From Faecalibacterium gallinarum (lineage in GTDB: Bacteria > Bacillota > Clostridia > Oscillospirales > Ruminococcaceae), in contig NZ_BQKV01000109.1 in NCBI RefSeq assembly GCF_022180365.1, forward strand, positions 1-42,265: a stretch of 42,265 nucleotides of DNA. Direction: 5' to 3'. Both the position numbers and the translations under genes were made by a program. Below, one piece after another: positions 24,168 to 32,449 of this stretch (position 1 is the stretch's first letter; each line of letters begins with the position of its first letter). The notes beneath the pieces were generated by a model. The model did not search any database, had not been told where the DNA came from, and saw nothing but the letters and a program-made list of their open reading frames with translations.

Positions 24168-26264
24168 TTACTTGCCGGCAGCAGCGTTGCCGCCTGCAAT
24201 GTGGCCGTAGGTGAAGATGTCTGCCACAGCGTTGCCGCCCAGACGGTTGCCCGCGTGGATGCCGCCGGTGACCTCACCCGCAGCCCACAGGCCCTCGATG
24301 ATCTCGCCGTCGGTGTTCAGGACATGCGCCTCGGTGTCGATCTTCAGGCCGCCCATGGTGTGGTGCAGAGAAGCCTTGCGGGGAGAGATGACAAAGCCCA
24401 CGTTGGGGTCGGCCTCGATGGCCTCGATGTCAACGGCGCCCGCCAGAACCTCCTTGTGGAAGTCGGGGTCCTCCTGGGCCTCCACATAGCTGTTGTACTT
24501 CTCGATGGTGTTGCGCAGAGCCTCCTCGGTGAAGGCAGGGGCAGCGCCGCCGGCGCTGGTAGCAGTCGCCTCCGCCAGCTCGGCCAGGGTGGAGCCGTAC
24601 CAGACGTGGCCGTTGTCCACCATATCCTGGATGGTGGTGCCGAACATGGCCTGATCCAGGGTAGCGCCGGTGGTCATGCCGTTCTCGCCCACGGGGCCGG
24701 CGTAGAGGATGTAGAAGATGCCGTCCTCCAGAGCCAGAGAAGCCTTGGCCAGGACGTCGCGCTCGGCGTACTCATCGACGAAGCGGTTGCCCTCGCCGTC
24801 GATCCAGATCTGCTCGGAAGCATCGCCCCAGACGCCGTCGGTCATGGTGCCCTTCAGCGGAGAGGAAGAGGGCATCAGCTGAGCCACTTCCATGCCCACG
24901 GTGTCGGCGCCGATGGCCTGAGCCATCAGGATGCCGTCGCCCTCGTTGGTGCCCACGTTGGTGGTCAGGGTGTGATCGGTCAGATCGTCGCCCCAGTACT
25001 GGTCATACTCCTTGACCATAGCGGGGTTGGCGCAGTAGCCGCCGCTGGCCAGGACAACACCGTTGGCGGTGTTGATGGTGATCTTGGTGCCGTTGGCCTT
25101 CTCGGCGGTGGCGCCGATGACCTTGCCGTTCTCGTCGGTCAGCAGGCTGGTGGCGGCGGTCTCGGTGTAGACGGTGACGCCGGCGTCCTCAGCCACAGCG
25201 CGCAGGTCGTCCATCAGCTCAGTGCTGGTCTCGACCCGGTGGGTCCGGGGCCACATAGCGCCCAGAACGGTGTAGAGGGTGTCGCCCTCGCCCTCGCCGG
25301 AGGGGGCGTACAGGCCCAGGTCGTCCCGCATCCACTCAAAGGTGCCCAGGGCGCTCTCGGCCAGGTTGCGGGCCAGGTCGATGTCGGAGGCCATCCAGCT
25401 GCCGTCGTTCATCTGGCGCAGGCCGCCGGTGTAGATGTGCCACATATGCAGAGAGATGGAGTCGAAGCCGGGCATATCCACGCCGGCGGTCTTGTCCGCG
25501 TTCTCTGCATAGAAGGTGTTGATGTCGCTCTGGAGCTGGGTCAGGACCTCAGCCCACTCGGGGAACTGATCAAAGTGCAGGTTCTCGTCCGAGGTGGAGA
25601 GGGCCAGATAGCCGTCCAGGGTGTTCTTCTGGGCCTCGGTCAGGATCACTTCGGCCTGAGCGGCGGGGTCCACCGCATTGAAGGCGCCGCCCTGCATCAG
25701 GGTGTTGCCGCCGATGACCGAGCTCTTCTCGATCAGGATGACCTTTGCGCCGCCCTGTGCTGCGGTGATGGCAGCCGAGAAGCCGGCGCCGCCGCCGCCC
25801 ACCACCAGGACGTCGGTCTCCCAGGTCTCATCCTCGCCCGCGGGCTCGGAGTAAGCGTTGGCCTTCAGCTGGTCCATATCCAGGCCGGCAGCCTCAGCCG
25901 CAGCAGAAGCTGCCCGCATGATGGCGTTGCTGGCCAGGGTAGCGCCGGTGACGGCGTCCAGGGTAGTGGTCTGGTGCTCCACCATCTGCTGGGGCAGCCG
26001 CTCCATGGCCACCGAGGCGATGGACGGGGTCTCGTGGCACTCGGTGAGCTCCACGTTGGTGATCTTGCCCTCTTCGACGGTCATAGCCACCGTGACGGTG
26101 CCCTGCATGCCCACAGAGGAGCCCTCAAAGACACCCGATGCGGTGGAGCCGGAGCCCGAAGCTGCCGTGCTGCTGGCAGCGGTGGAAGCGGTGGAAGCGC
26201 CGGTACCGCAGGCGGACAGGAGCATCATTGCGCTCAGCACGCCCGCGAGGATCCGCTTTTTCAT
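24168..26264 (-). CDS. Flavinylated lipoprotein reductase, fumarate/urocanate reductase family
   Basis: 698-residue extracytoplasmic flavoprotein. It has a lipoprotein signal with lipobox LSAC (Cys19), a Ser/Ala/Gly linker, an FMN-binding domain (about 45-128) with the covalent attachment motif DAVTGAT (Thr109) used by ApbE, and a flavocytochrome c-type FAD domain from 150 on (LVVGGGGAGFSAA). The C-terminus has HHTMGGLKI and GIHAGNRLGGNA, and NRFVDEYAERD contains the region of the active-site arginine of fumarate reductases. Relatives reduce fumarate, urocanate, cinnamates or similar alkenes at the cell surface; the substrate here cannot be named. GGAGG lies 9 bases before the ATG at 26264, and that start gives a perfect signal peptide. 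Electrons could come from Rnf-linked membrane carriers. Confidence 0.9.
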   Translation of the reverse strand: MKKRILAGVLSAMMLLSACGTGASTASTAASSTAASGSGSTASGVFEGSSVGMQGTVTVAMTVEEGKITNVELTECHETPSIASVAMERLPQQMVEHQTTTLDAVTGATLASNAIMRAASAAAEAAGLDMDQLKANAYSEPAGEDETWETDVLVVGGGGAGFSAAITAAQGGAKVILIEKSSVIGGNTLMQGGAFNAVDPAAQAEVILTEAQKNTLDGYLALSTSDENLHFDQFPEWAEVLTQLQSDINTFYAENADKTAGVDMPGFDSISLHMWHIYTGGLRQMNDGSWMASDIDLARNLAESALGTFEWMRDDLGLYAPSGEGEGDTLYTVLGAMWPRTHRVETSTELMDDLRAVAEDAGVTVYTETAATSLLTDENGKVIGATAEKANGTKITINTANGVVLASGGYCANPAMVKEYDQYWGDDLTDHTLTTNVGTNEGDGILMAQAIGADTVGMEVAQLMPSSSPLKGTMTDGVWGDASEQIWIDGEGNRFVDEYAERDVLAKASLALEDGIFYILYAGPVGENGMTTGATLDQAMFGTTIQDMVDNGHVWYGSTLAELAEATATSAGGAAPAFTEEALRNTIEKYNSYVEAQEDPDFHKEVLAGAVDIEAIEADPNVGFVISPRKASLHHTMGGLKIDTEAHVLNTDGEIIEGLWAAGEVTGGIHAGNRLGGNAVADIFTYGHIAGGNAAAGK

Positions 26265-26355
26265 CACAAAATTCCTCCATTTCAATTCTTTTTTCCTATC
26301 TCTCTGGGTGGGTCGAATTGACCTTTTGGGGCCAATTTTTCCCACTTCCGCTCCT

Positions 26356-26384
26356 AATATATCACATTGTGAAATGTTTGTAAA
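26356..26384 (-). promoter_or_regulatory. Promoter of the flavoprotein gene with a palindrome in the spacer
   Basis: Minus strand: -35 TTTACA (26384-26379), 17-base spacer, -10 TATATT (26361-26356). The spacer contains the palindrome TCACA-T-TGTGA (26362-26372) touching the -10, a good position for a repressor operator. Confidence 0.6.
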
Positions 26385-26469
26385 TCGTTTTACCTGCAAT
26401 CGCCCTGTTTTTTTGGTTTTTTCTCTGAACACGAGAAGAAAAGGCGGTGTTTCGCCCGGCCGGCGGATC

Positions 26470-26503
26470 AAAAAAAGAGCCTGCCTCTCGGCAGACTCTC
26501 TTG
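26470..26503 (-). terminator. Terminator, copy 2 of a duplicated hairpin (behind degV)
   Basis: Plus-strand arms AGAGCCTGCC (26476-26485) and GGCAGACTCT (26490-26499) with a TCTC loop, seven T on the minus-strand side. It ends the degV transcript. Confidence 0.8.
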
Positions 26504-26506
26504 GGT

Positions 26507-27412
26507 TTACTTATTTTCCGGCCGGTACCGCCGCACCACGCCCAGGCCCAGCGGGTAGGGCCCGGTATGGACGGCAATCGTCGCGCCGATCTGGAGCAGC
26601 TCCACGTCGCAGGCGGAGCCGGGGTACTTGGCCCGGAGGGCGGCGCGGGCCTGCATCCAGAGCCGCTTGCCCTCCTCCTCGTCGTAGCCGTAGCCCACGA
26701 TGATCCGGTAGTCGTCGGGGTCGGCGTTCCGCTCGGTCAGGTAGCCCAGCAGCTGGTCCAGCGCCTTCTCAAAGCTCTTCTGACGGCCCCGGGCCACACC
26801 GCCCGAGAAGATCTCGCCCTCTTTGAAGTGGATCATGGGCTTGACCCCCAGGAAGTTGGCCGCCCGGCCCGCTACCTTGCCGATCCGGCCGCCCTTGATG
26901 AGGTAGTCCAGGTTGCCCACGGTGAAGAAGATCTGGTTGGTGGGCATCACCCCGTTCAGCCAGGTCAGGGCCTCGTCCAGGGTGCAGCCCGCGTCCCGCA
27001 GGGCCACGGCGTTCTCCACCGTGGCGGCCTCGGTGACGGTGGCGCCGGCGGTGTCCAGCACCTCGATCCGGGCGTCGGGGTAATCCTCCAGCACCAGGGT
27101 GCGGGCGTTGCGGGCGCTGCCCACCCCGCCGCTCATCTTGCCGGTGAAGCAGAGGCAGAGCACCTCTTTGCCGGCGGCCGCCTTGGCGCGGAACACCTGC
27201 TCAAAGTCCTCGATGCTGGGCAGGCTGGTCTTGGGCGTGGCCTCGGGGTGATCGACCATGAACTGATAGAACTCCCGCACCGGCATCTCCTGCCCTTCTT
27301 TCAGGTAGGTCACGCCGTCGGTGGAGACATAAAAAGGCACCACCGTCAGCTGCATGGCCCGGGCCTGTTCGGGCGTCAGATCGCAGGCACTATCGGTAAT
27401 AAGTTCAAACAT
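26507..27412 (-). CDS. DegV-family fatty-acid-binding protein
   Basis: 301-residue protein of the FakB/DegV fold, which carries a fatty acid to the kinase FakA so that exogenous fatty acids enter phospholipids. The N-terminus has ITDSACDLTPEQA, then TSLPSIEDFEQVF, the lipid-carboxyl motif region FTGKMSGGVGSARNA and the conserved GGRIGKVAGRAANFLGVKPMI. It follows purA by 54 bases on the same strand and is probably cotranscribed. No fakA is in the window. Confidence 0.9.
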   Translation of the reverse strand: MFELITDSACDLTPEQARAMQLTVVPFYVSTDGVTYLKEGQEMPVREFYQFMVDHPEATPKTSLPSIEDFEQVFRAKAAAGKEVLCLCFTGKMSGGVGSARNARTLVLEDYPDARIEVLDTAGATVTEAATVENAVALRDAGCTLDEALTWLNGVMPTNQIFFTVGNLDYLIKGGRIGKVAGRAANFLGVKPMIHFKEGEIFSGGVARGRQKSFEKALDQLLGYLTERNADPDDYRIIVGYGYDEEEGKRLWMQARAALRAKYPGSACDVELLQIGATIAVHTGPYPLGLGVVRRYRPENK

Positions 27413-27466
27413 TTCGCTTCCCCCTTGTTTTCGCCCCGGCAGGGCGGTTTTCTCGGCCCGTTGGGC

Positions 27467-28759
27467 TTAAGTGCGGTGGATATAAGCCTCCCGCTCGGCG
27501 CCCACCGAGATATAAGTGATCTTGCAGCCCACGGCCTGTTCCAGATACAGGATGTAATCCTGGGCGGCTTTGGGCAGGTCCTCCCACTTGCGGGCGGCGG
27601 TGATGTCGCAGTGCCAGCCCGGCAGGTACTCCACCACCGGCTGTGCGGTGTCCAGGGCCTCGCCCATGGGGAACCGGTCGGTGATGCTGCCGTCCGACAG
27701 CTTATAAGCCTTGACCACAGGCACCTTCTCCATGTAGTCCAGCACGTCCAGCAGGGTCAGGGCGACCTCGTCGCAGCCCTGGCAGAAGACGCCGTACCGG
27801 CTGGCCACCAGGTCGATGGGGCCGACCCGGCGGGGACGGCCGGTGGCTGCGCCGTACTCGTGGCCAGCCTCCCGCAGGTAGTGCTTCTCCTCCTCGGTCA
27901 TGGCCAGCTCGGCGGTGAAGGGGCCGTCACCCACGCAGGAGGAATAGGCCTTCATGATGCCGATGGAGTTGTCCAGCTTGTGGCCGGGGATGCCTGCGCC
28001 GATGGGGGCGTAGGCGCCGATGACGTTGGAAGAGGTGGTGTAGGGATAGATGCCGAAGTCCACATCCCGCAGAGCGCCCAGCTGGGCCTCGAAGAGGATC
28101 TTCTTGCCCTCGCGGTCGGCCTTGTCCAGGTAGGCGCCGGCGTCGCAGACGTAGTCCTTGAAGATGGCGGCGTACTTCTGGAGCCAGGCCCACATCTCCT
28201 CCACGTCGATGGGGGCGGCGCCGTAGCTGCCCTCCATCACCAGGTTCTTGGAGTCCACCATGGTGACCAGGCGCTTCTTGACGGCCTCGTCCAGGTGGAG
28301 CAGGTCGCCCATCCGCAGGGTCTTCTTCATATACTTGTCGCCGTAGACGTAGGCGATGCCCCGCTTGGTGGAGCCGAACTGGGCGCCGGTCTTGGACAGA
28401 CGGGCCTCTTCCAGGCCGTCCTGGGCCACATGGTAGGGCATGGTGATGGTGGCGCGGTCGGAAATCTTCAGGTTGGCGGGGCTGATCTGGATGCCCTGCT
28501 CCCGGAGCTTGGTAATCTCGCCGTCCAGGTGCTGGGGGTCGATGACCATACCGTTGCCCATGACGCAGACCACCTCCGGGCGGAGGATGCCGGAGGGCAG
28601 CAGGTTCAAAACGAACTTGCCCCGCTCGTTCTTGACGGTGTGGCCGGCGTTGTTGCCGCCCTGATAGCGGACGACAATATCGTACTCCTGACTGAGCAGG
28701 TCCACCATGCGGCCCTTGCCCTCGTCGCCCCAGTTGATCCCTGTGATTGCTGTAAGCAT
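27467..28759 (-). CDS. purA: Adenylosuccinate synthetase
   Basis: Joins IMP and aspartate using GTP, the first step to AMP. The 430-residue protein carries the N-terminal GTP loop GINWGDEGKG with catalytic aspartate Asp12, the NNAGHTV motif with the catalytic histidine, and RPRRVGPIDLVASRY with substrate-binding residues. The ATG at 28759 fits the conserved start; an in-frame upstream start would add 34 unrelated residues. AGAGGT lies 12 bases upstream. A TATAAT (about 28877-28882 on the minus strand) may be its -10 but has no good -35. Confidence 0.96.
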   Translation of the reverse strand: MLTAITGINWGDEGKGRMVDLLSQEYDIVVRYQGGNNAGHTVKNERGKFVLNLLPSGILRPEVVCVMGNGMVIDPQHLDGEITKLREQGIQISPANLKISDRATITMPYHVAQDGLEEARLSKTGAQFGSTKRGIAYVYGDKYMKKTLRMGDLLHLDEAVKKRLVTMVDSKNLVMEGSYGAAPIDVEEMWAWLQKYAAIFKDYVCDAGAYLDKADREGKKILFEAQLGALRDVDFGIYPYTTSSNVIGAYAPIGAGIPGHKLDNSIGIMKAYSSCVGDGPFTAELAMTEEEKHYLREAGHEYGAATGRPRRVGPIDLVASRYGVFCQGCDEVALTLLDVLDYMEKVPVVKAYKLSDGSITDRFPMGEALDTAQPVVEYLPGWHCDITAARKWEDLPKAAQDYILYLEQAVGCKITYISVGAEREAYIHRT

Positions 28760-28936
28760 AATTCTTTGACCTCTTTTTTTATCGAAGAACAGCCTTTTCC
28801 GGGCACCTTGCCCGGGATACGCCATCCTGGAAACCATTTTTTGCCGGGCGGTGAAAAGCACACACCCGTACAGTATCTATTATACTCGCATTTGCCCCCG
28901 AAAAAAAGGGGCAATTTCGTTCCCGGGGGATTTGGC

Positions 28937-29164
28937 TCAGTTTTTGGGCAGTTTGGGGACGGGGCGGCGGGGCAGTTTGTGGATGGTGCCGTCCGGCTCC
29001 TGGATGGAGGTGTGCTCCAGCTGGTTCTGGAAACTCCGGCGGAAATCTGCCAGGTACTCCTGGCGGAGGGCCTGCTGCTCCTGCTTTTCCGCCTCGGTGA
29101 GGCCCTCGGGGGTTTTGCTCTTGTGGGCCAGCTCGTTGATGCGGGCGATCTTCTCCTGTGTCAT
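28937..29164 (-). CDS. DUF896 family protein
   Basis: 75 residues: MTQEKIARINELAHKSKTPEG followed by LTEAEKQEQQALRQEYLADF, a helical hairpin, and a tail DGTIHKLPRRP. This is the DUF896/YnzC family of small cytoplasmic Firmicute proteins, whose Bacillus member lies in an SOS-linked operon; its function is not established. AAAGGAG lies 13 bases upstream; an ATG-CCA-TGA minimal ORF overlaps the start. Confidence 0.9.
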   Translation of the reverse strand: MTQEKIARINELAHKSKTPEGLTEAEKQEQQALRQEYLADFRRSFQNQLEHTSIQEPDGTIHKLPRRPVPKLPKN

Positions 29165-29205
29165 GGCATGTTTCTCCTTTTGATTTTTCCCGCCGGCGGG
29201 GCGTT

Positions 29206-29234
29206 TTGCGCTTTGGGGCGGGTTGTGCTATACT
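29206..29234 (+). promoter_or_regulatory. queH promoter
   Basis: -35 TTGCGC (29206-29211), 17-base spacer, -10 TATACT (29229-29234). No preQ1 riboswitch was recognised in the 40-base leader. Confidence 0.6.
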
Positions 29235-29280
29235 CGGGGCAGAGCCCTGATCTTTGATTTTTACCGCGAGGTGATGTTTT

Positions 29281-29913
29281 ATGCCCAAACAGCTGACCTA
29301 CGCCCAGCAGATGGACGCGGTGCTGGCCTCTCTCGGGGGCAGCCGGCCCCGGCTTTTGCTCCACGCCTGCTGCGGGCCCTGTTCCAGCGCGGTGCTGGAA
29401 CAGCTGAGCCAGTTTTTCGAGATTACCGTCCTCTATTATAACCCCAATACCTGGCCGGAAGCGGAATACCGCCGCCGGGGCCAGGAGCTGGAGCGGTTTG
29501 TGGCCGCGGCCCACCCCCTGGGGGTGAAGGTGGTGGAGGACCGCTACGACCCCCAGGAGTTTTACTCCGCCGTCGCCGGCCTCGAGGCCGAGCCGGAGCG
29601 GGGCGGGCGGTGCACCGTCTGCTACCGGCTGCGGATGCGCCGGGCCGCCCAGTACGCCGCCGAACACGGGTTCGACTGGTTCGCCACCACCCTCTCCATC
29701 AGCCCCCACAAGGACGCCGCCCGGATCAACCAGATCGGCCAGGAGCTGGAACAGGAGTTCGGGGTGAAACACCTGCCCTCCGACTTCAAGAAAAAGAACG
29801 GCTATCTCCGCTCCTTGCAGCTGTCGGAGGAGTACGGCCTCTACCGCCAGGACTATTGCGGGTGCGAGTTCAGCGCCCGGGCCCGGGGAATCACAGAGCC
29901 AAATAAAGGATGA
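29281..29913 (+). CDS. queH: Epoxyqueuosine reductase QueH
   Basis: Reduces epoxyqueuosine to queuosine in tRNA, the last step of Q modification; QueH is the non-cobalamin enzyme. The 210-residue protein has the diagnostic cysteines: HACCGPCS (Cys30, Cys31, Cys34), CTVCY and C-terminal DYCGC, which bind an Fe-S cluster and a second metal site. SISPHKDAARIN is also conserved. GAGGTGAT precedes the ATG by 7 bases. It is monocistronic, with its own promoter and a strong terminator. Confidence 0.94.
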   Translation: MPKQLTYAQQMDAVLASLGGSRPRLLLHACCGPCSSAVLEQLSQFFEITVLYYNPNTWPEAEYRRRGQELERFVAAAHPLGVKVVEDRYDPQEFYSAVAGLEAEPERGGRCTVCYRLRMRRAAQYAAEHGFDWFATTLSISPHKDAARINQIGQELEQEFGVKHLPSDFKKKNGYLRSLQLSEEYGLYRQDYCGCEFSARARGITEPNKG

Positions 29914-29919
29914 ACCTAT

Positions 29920-29948
29920 GGGGCCAGCAAGTTTGCGGCCCCTTTTTT
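29920..29948 (+). terminator. queH terminator
   Basis: GGGGCC-A-GCAA (29920-29930) pairs with TTGC-GGCCCC (29933-29942), followed by six T. Confidence 0.85.
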
Positions 29949-29949
29949 G

Positions 29950-30230
29950 CAGGAGAGGGATTTATTTTATCCCACCCTCCTCTTGTGCTGAGCCGATTTC
30001 CGCGGCGGGATGAACGAACTTGCGCGCTGTGGCAGCCGAGCGGTTCGACCGGCTGGCTCCGCACTCTCGGGCCGCGTGGTGGACCGACTTGCGGGGCCTG
30101 CCGGGCGAATCCGGGCGGCGGCCCTGGAAACAGCCGTTTTCGGTTCAGAGCCCCCACGGGGGGCGGGGCCGCAGGCCCCAGGGGAACATCTAAAGGGCGG
30201 GTGGGTGGGTTCAAATCATAACCCTTCCCT
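29950..30230. other. GC-rich non-coding block between queH and rnfB
   Basis: About 280 bases with no ORF that has a start signal, SD or recognisable protein. It is rich in short inverted repeats on the minus strand, such as GGGGCC-TGC-GGCCCC, CCCCC/GGGGG and CCG-AAAA-CGG, and has a higher GC content than the other intergenic regions. It could be a decayed gene, a dispersed intergenic repeat or a structured RNA; I recognise no RNA family. Confidence 0.4.
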
Positions 30231-30235
30231 CATCA

Positions 30236-30282
30236 AAAAGGCCCCCGTAAAACCGCCCTTCGGCGGCTCCACAGGGGTCTTG
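30236..30282 (-). terminator. Terminator of the rnf operon
   Basis: Minus strand: GACCCCTGTGGAGCCGCC, loop GAAG, GGCGGTTTTACGGGGGCC, then five T. It lies about 36 bases after the rnfB stop. Confidence 0.85.
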
Positions 30283-30317
30283 TCATTTCAGAGCGGCCTT
30301 TGGCCGGGGGTCATCCC

Positions 30318-31115
30318 TCACGCCTTCTTCAGGGGGTAGGTGATGATCTTCTTGGGGCACTTGGCGACGCAGGTACCGCAGCCGGTGCACTTGTCGTAGT
30401 CGATCCGGGCCAGGTTATCCACAACATGGATGGCGTCGGAGGGGCAGTTGCGCTGGCACATACCGCAGGCGATGCAGGCGGTGGTGCAGAGCTTGTTGGC
30501 GGTGGGGCCCTTGTCGCAGTTGGAGCACATGACCACCGGCTTCTCGGGGCCGGCGGTGTCGATCATGATGACGTGCTTGGGGCAGACGGCAGCGCAGGCG
30601 CCGCAGCCGGTGCACTTAGACTGATCCACCACAGCCACGCCGTCCACAATGTGGATGGCGTCGAACTTGCAGGCCTTGACGCAGTCGCCCAGACCCGTGC
30701 AGGCAAAGGAGCAGCTCTTGGGGCCGCCGTAGAGGGCCGCAGCCGCGGCGCAGCTCTGGATGCCCTTGTACTCATAGCTGGGCTTGCAGTGGTCGGCGCT
30801 GCCCTGGCACTGGACCACGGCCTTCTTGACCACAGCGGAAGCCTCGCTGCCCATGATCTTGGCGATGGCAGCGGTGGCCTTGGGGCCGCCGGGGGCGCAC
30901 TTGTCGCAGGCCTCGCCGTTCAGGACGACCGCCTTGGCGTAGTCGGCACAGCCGGCGTAGCCGCAGCCGCCGCAGTTGGCGCCGGCCAGGCAGCCCGTCA
31001 CCTGCTCAATGCGGGGGTCCTCCTCCACAGCCATGAACTTGGAGGCGGCCACCAGGATGATGGCGCCCACCGCGCCCACGACGGTACAGAGGACAACAGC
31101 CAATACGATATTCAT
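30318..31115 (-). CDS. rnfB: Rnf complex iron-sulfur subunit RnfB
   Basis: 265-residue membrane-anchored ferredoxin-like subunit, probably the entry point for electrons from reduced ferredoxin. It has an N-terminal helix (IVLAVVLCTVVGAVGAIILVA), an Fe-S domain with ANCGGCGYAGC, then CTGLGDCVKAC, CTGCGACAAVCP, CIACGMCQRNCP and CTGCGTCVAKCP, giving several [4Fe-4S] sites. It is the last gene of rnfCDGEAB, the clostridial order, 14 bases after rnfA. A strong SD (AAGGAGG) precedes it. Confidence 0.95.
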   Translation of the reverse strand: MNIVLAVVLCTVVGAVGAIILVAASKFMAVEEDPRIEQVTGCLAGANCGGCGYAGCADYAKAVVLNGEACDKCAPGGPKATAAIAKIMGSEASAVVKKAVVQCQGSADHCKPSYEYKGIQSCAAAAALYGGPKSCSFACTGLGDCVKACKFDAIHIVDGVAVVDQSKCTGCGACAAVCPKHVIMIDTAGPEKPVVMCSNCDKGPTANKLCTTACIACGMCQRNCPSDAIHVVDNLARIDYDKCTGCGTCVAKCPKKIITYPLKKA

Positions 31116-31129
31116 TTTCCGTTTCCTCC

Positions 31130-31762
31130 TTAGAGCGTGACGTTAAACAGGTTCTCGACGATGCCGCCAAAGCCCATGAAGGACAGGCTGGTGATCGCCG
31201 CTGCGATCAGGGTGATGGGCAGACCCTTGAAGGGGCCGGGGGCCTCGCAGAGCTCCACACGCTTGCGCACGCCGCTGAACAGGCACATGGCCAGCATAAA
31301 GCCCACGCCGGAACCCACCGCGCAGACCAGAGCCTCGATGTAGGCCGCCGCAAAGCCCAGGGTGGCCACATCGGCGCCGTAGTCGTCCACCACCAGGATG
31401 GTGACGGCCAGAACGCAGCAGTTGGTGGTGATCAGGGGCAGGTAGACGCCCAGGGAGTTATACAGGGAGACAACGTATTTCTTGAGGAAAATCTCGATGA
31501 ACTGGACCAGAACCGCAATGACCAGAATAAAGACGATGGTTTGCAGGTAGCCCAGGTCCGCCGGGTCCAGAACATAGATCTGGATGGGGAAGGTGACGGC
31601 GGTGGCCATCAGCATAACGAAGATGACGGCGCCGGACATGCCGATGGAAGAATCCAGCTTCTTGGAGACGCCCAGGAACGGGCAGATACCGTAGAACTTC
31701 ACCAGCACGTAGTTGTTCACGAGGATCATGCTGAAGAAGATGGCAGCGAGTTTGACGATCAT
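31130..31762 (-). CDS. rnfA: Rnf complex membrane subunit RnfA
   Basis: 210-residue protein with six predicted helices, paralogous to RnfE and inserted in opposite topology. Characteristic segments are ILVNNYVLVKFYGICPFLGVSKK, with the conserved cysteine that shares an Fe-S centre with RnfE, and LPLITTNCCVLAV. The start overlaps the rnfE stop by four bases (ATGA). Confidence 0.95.
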   Translation of the reverse strand: MIVKLAAIFFSMILVNNYVLVKFYGICPFLGVSKKLDSSIGMSGAVIFVMLMATAVTFPIQIYVLDPADLGYLQTIVFILVIAVLVQFIEIFLKKYVVSLYNSLGVYLPLITTNCCVLAVTILVVDDYGADVATLGFAAAYIEALVCAVGSGVGFMLAMCLFSGVRKRVELCEAPGPFKGLPITLIAAAITSLSFMGFGGIVENLFNVTL

Positions 31763-32433
31763 TCTTTATCCTCTCCTTCCTGCAGTTCCTTGAGGGGCTG
31801 GCAGCCGATCTTCCGCTCGATGCGGGCGTCCAGCTTGCCTTCCAGCCAGACACAGCCGGCCATCAGCAGGCCGAAGCAGAGGAAGGCGCCGGGGGCCTGG
31901 GTCATGATGCCGATCTTGGGCAGGCTCTCGGGCAGAACCTGGAAGCCCAGCCAGGTGCCGCTGCCCAGGATCTCGCGCAGGGTAGCCATGCAGACCACGG
32001 TCAGGGTGTAGCCGATGCCCATGCCCACGCCGTCCAGGGCAGAGTCGATGACGGTGTTCTTGCAGGCGAACATCTCAGCACGGCCCAGGATGATGCAGTT
32101 GACGACGATCAGGGGCAGGAACACGCCCAGAGCGGTGTACAGGCTCTCAAAGTAGGCGTGCATCACCATCTGGACGATGGTCACGAAGCCCGCGATGATG
32201 ACGATGTAGCAGGGCAGATGGACCTTGGCGGGGATGACGTTCCGCAGCATGGCGATCATGATGTTGGAGCAGACCAGCACGAAGGTGAAGGCCACGCCCA
32301 TGCCCAGCGCGCTGGAGACAGCGGTGGTGACAGCCAGAGCCGAGCAGGTGCCCAGGATCAGCCGCAGAACCGGGTTCTCTTTAATAATACCGTTGGTAAG
32401 GATGCTTACCTTGGAAACTTTTTCTTGTGCCAT
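31759..32433 (-). CDS. rnfE: Rnf complex membrane subunit RnfE
   Basis: 224-residue membrane protein with six helices, homologous to NqrD. Conserved parts are NGIIKENPVLRLILGTC and LIVVNCIILGRAEMFA, both with the cysteines that face RnfA. It follows rnfG by 16 bases and overlaps rnfA by four. Confidence 0.95.
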   Translation of the reverse strand: MAQEKVSKVSILTNGIIKENPVLRLILGTCSALAVTTAVSSALGMGVAFTFVLVCSNIMIAMLRNVIPAKVHLPCYIVIIAGFVTIVQMVMHAYFESLYTALGVFLPLIVVNCIILGRAEMFACKNTVIDSALDGVGMGIGYTLTVVCMATLREILGSGTWLGFQVLPESLPKIGIMTQAPGAFLCFGLLMAGCVWLEGKLDARIERKIGCQPLKELQEGEDKE

Positions 32434-32449
32434 TTCTTACCAACCTCCC

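Noticed and set aside
24201-26321. A 706-codon open frame antisense to the flavoprotein gene
   Set aside because: Low-complexity Gly/Val/His/Leu/Asp sequence with no domain; the opposite strand encodes a complete lipoprotein reductase with signal peptide and cofactor motifs.
26447-29257. A 936-codon open frame on the plus strand across degV and purA
   Set aside because: It is antisense to two well-identified genes and reads through their intergenic gap and terminator. Composition is typical of a codon-bias shadow.
29910-30339. Open frames of about 100 codons between queH and rnfB
   Set aside because: They run through the terminators of both neighbours, have Pro/Arg/Gly-rich composition and lack an SD; treated as non-coding.
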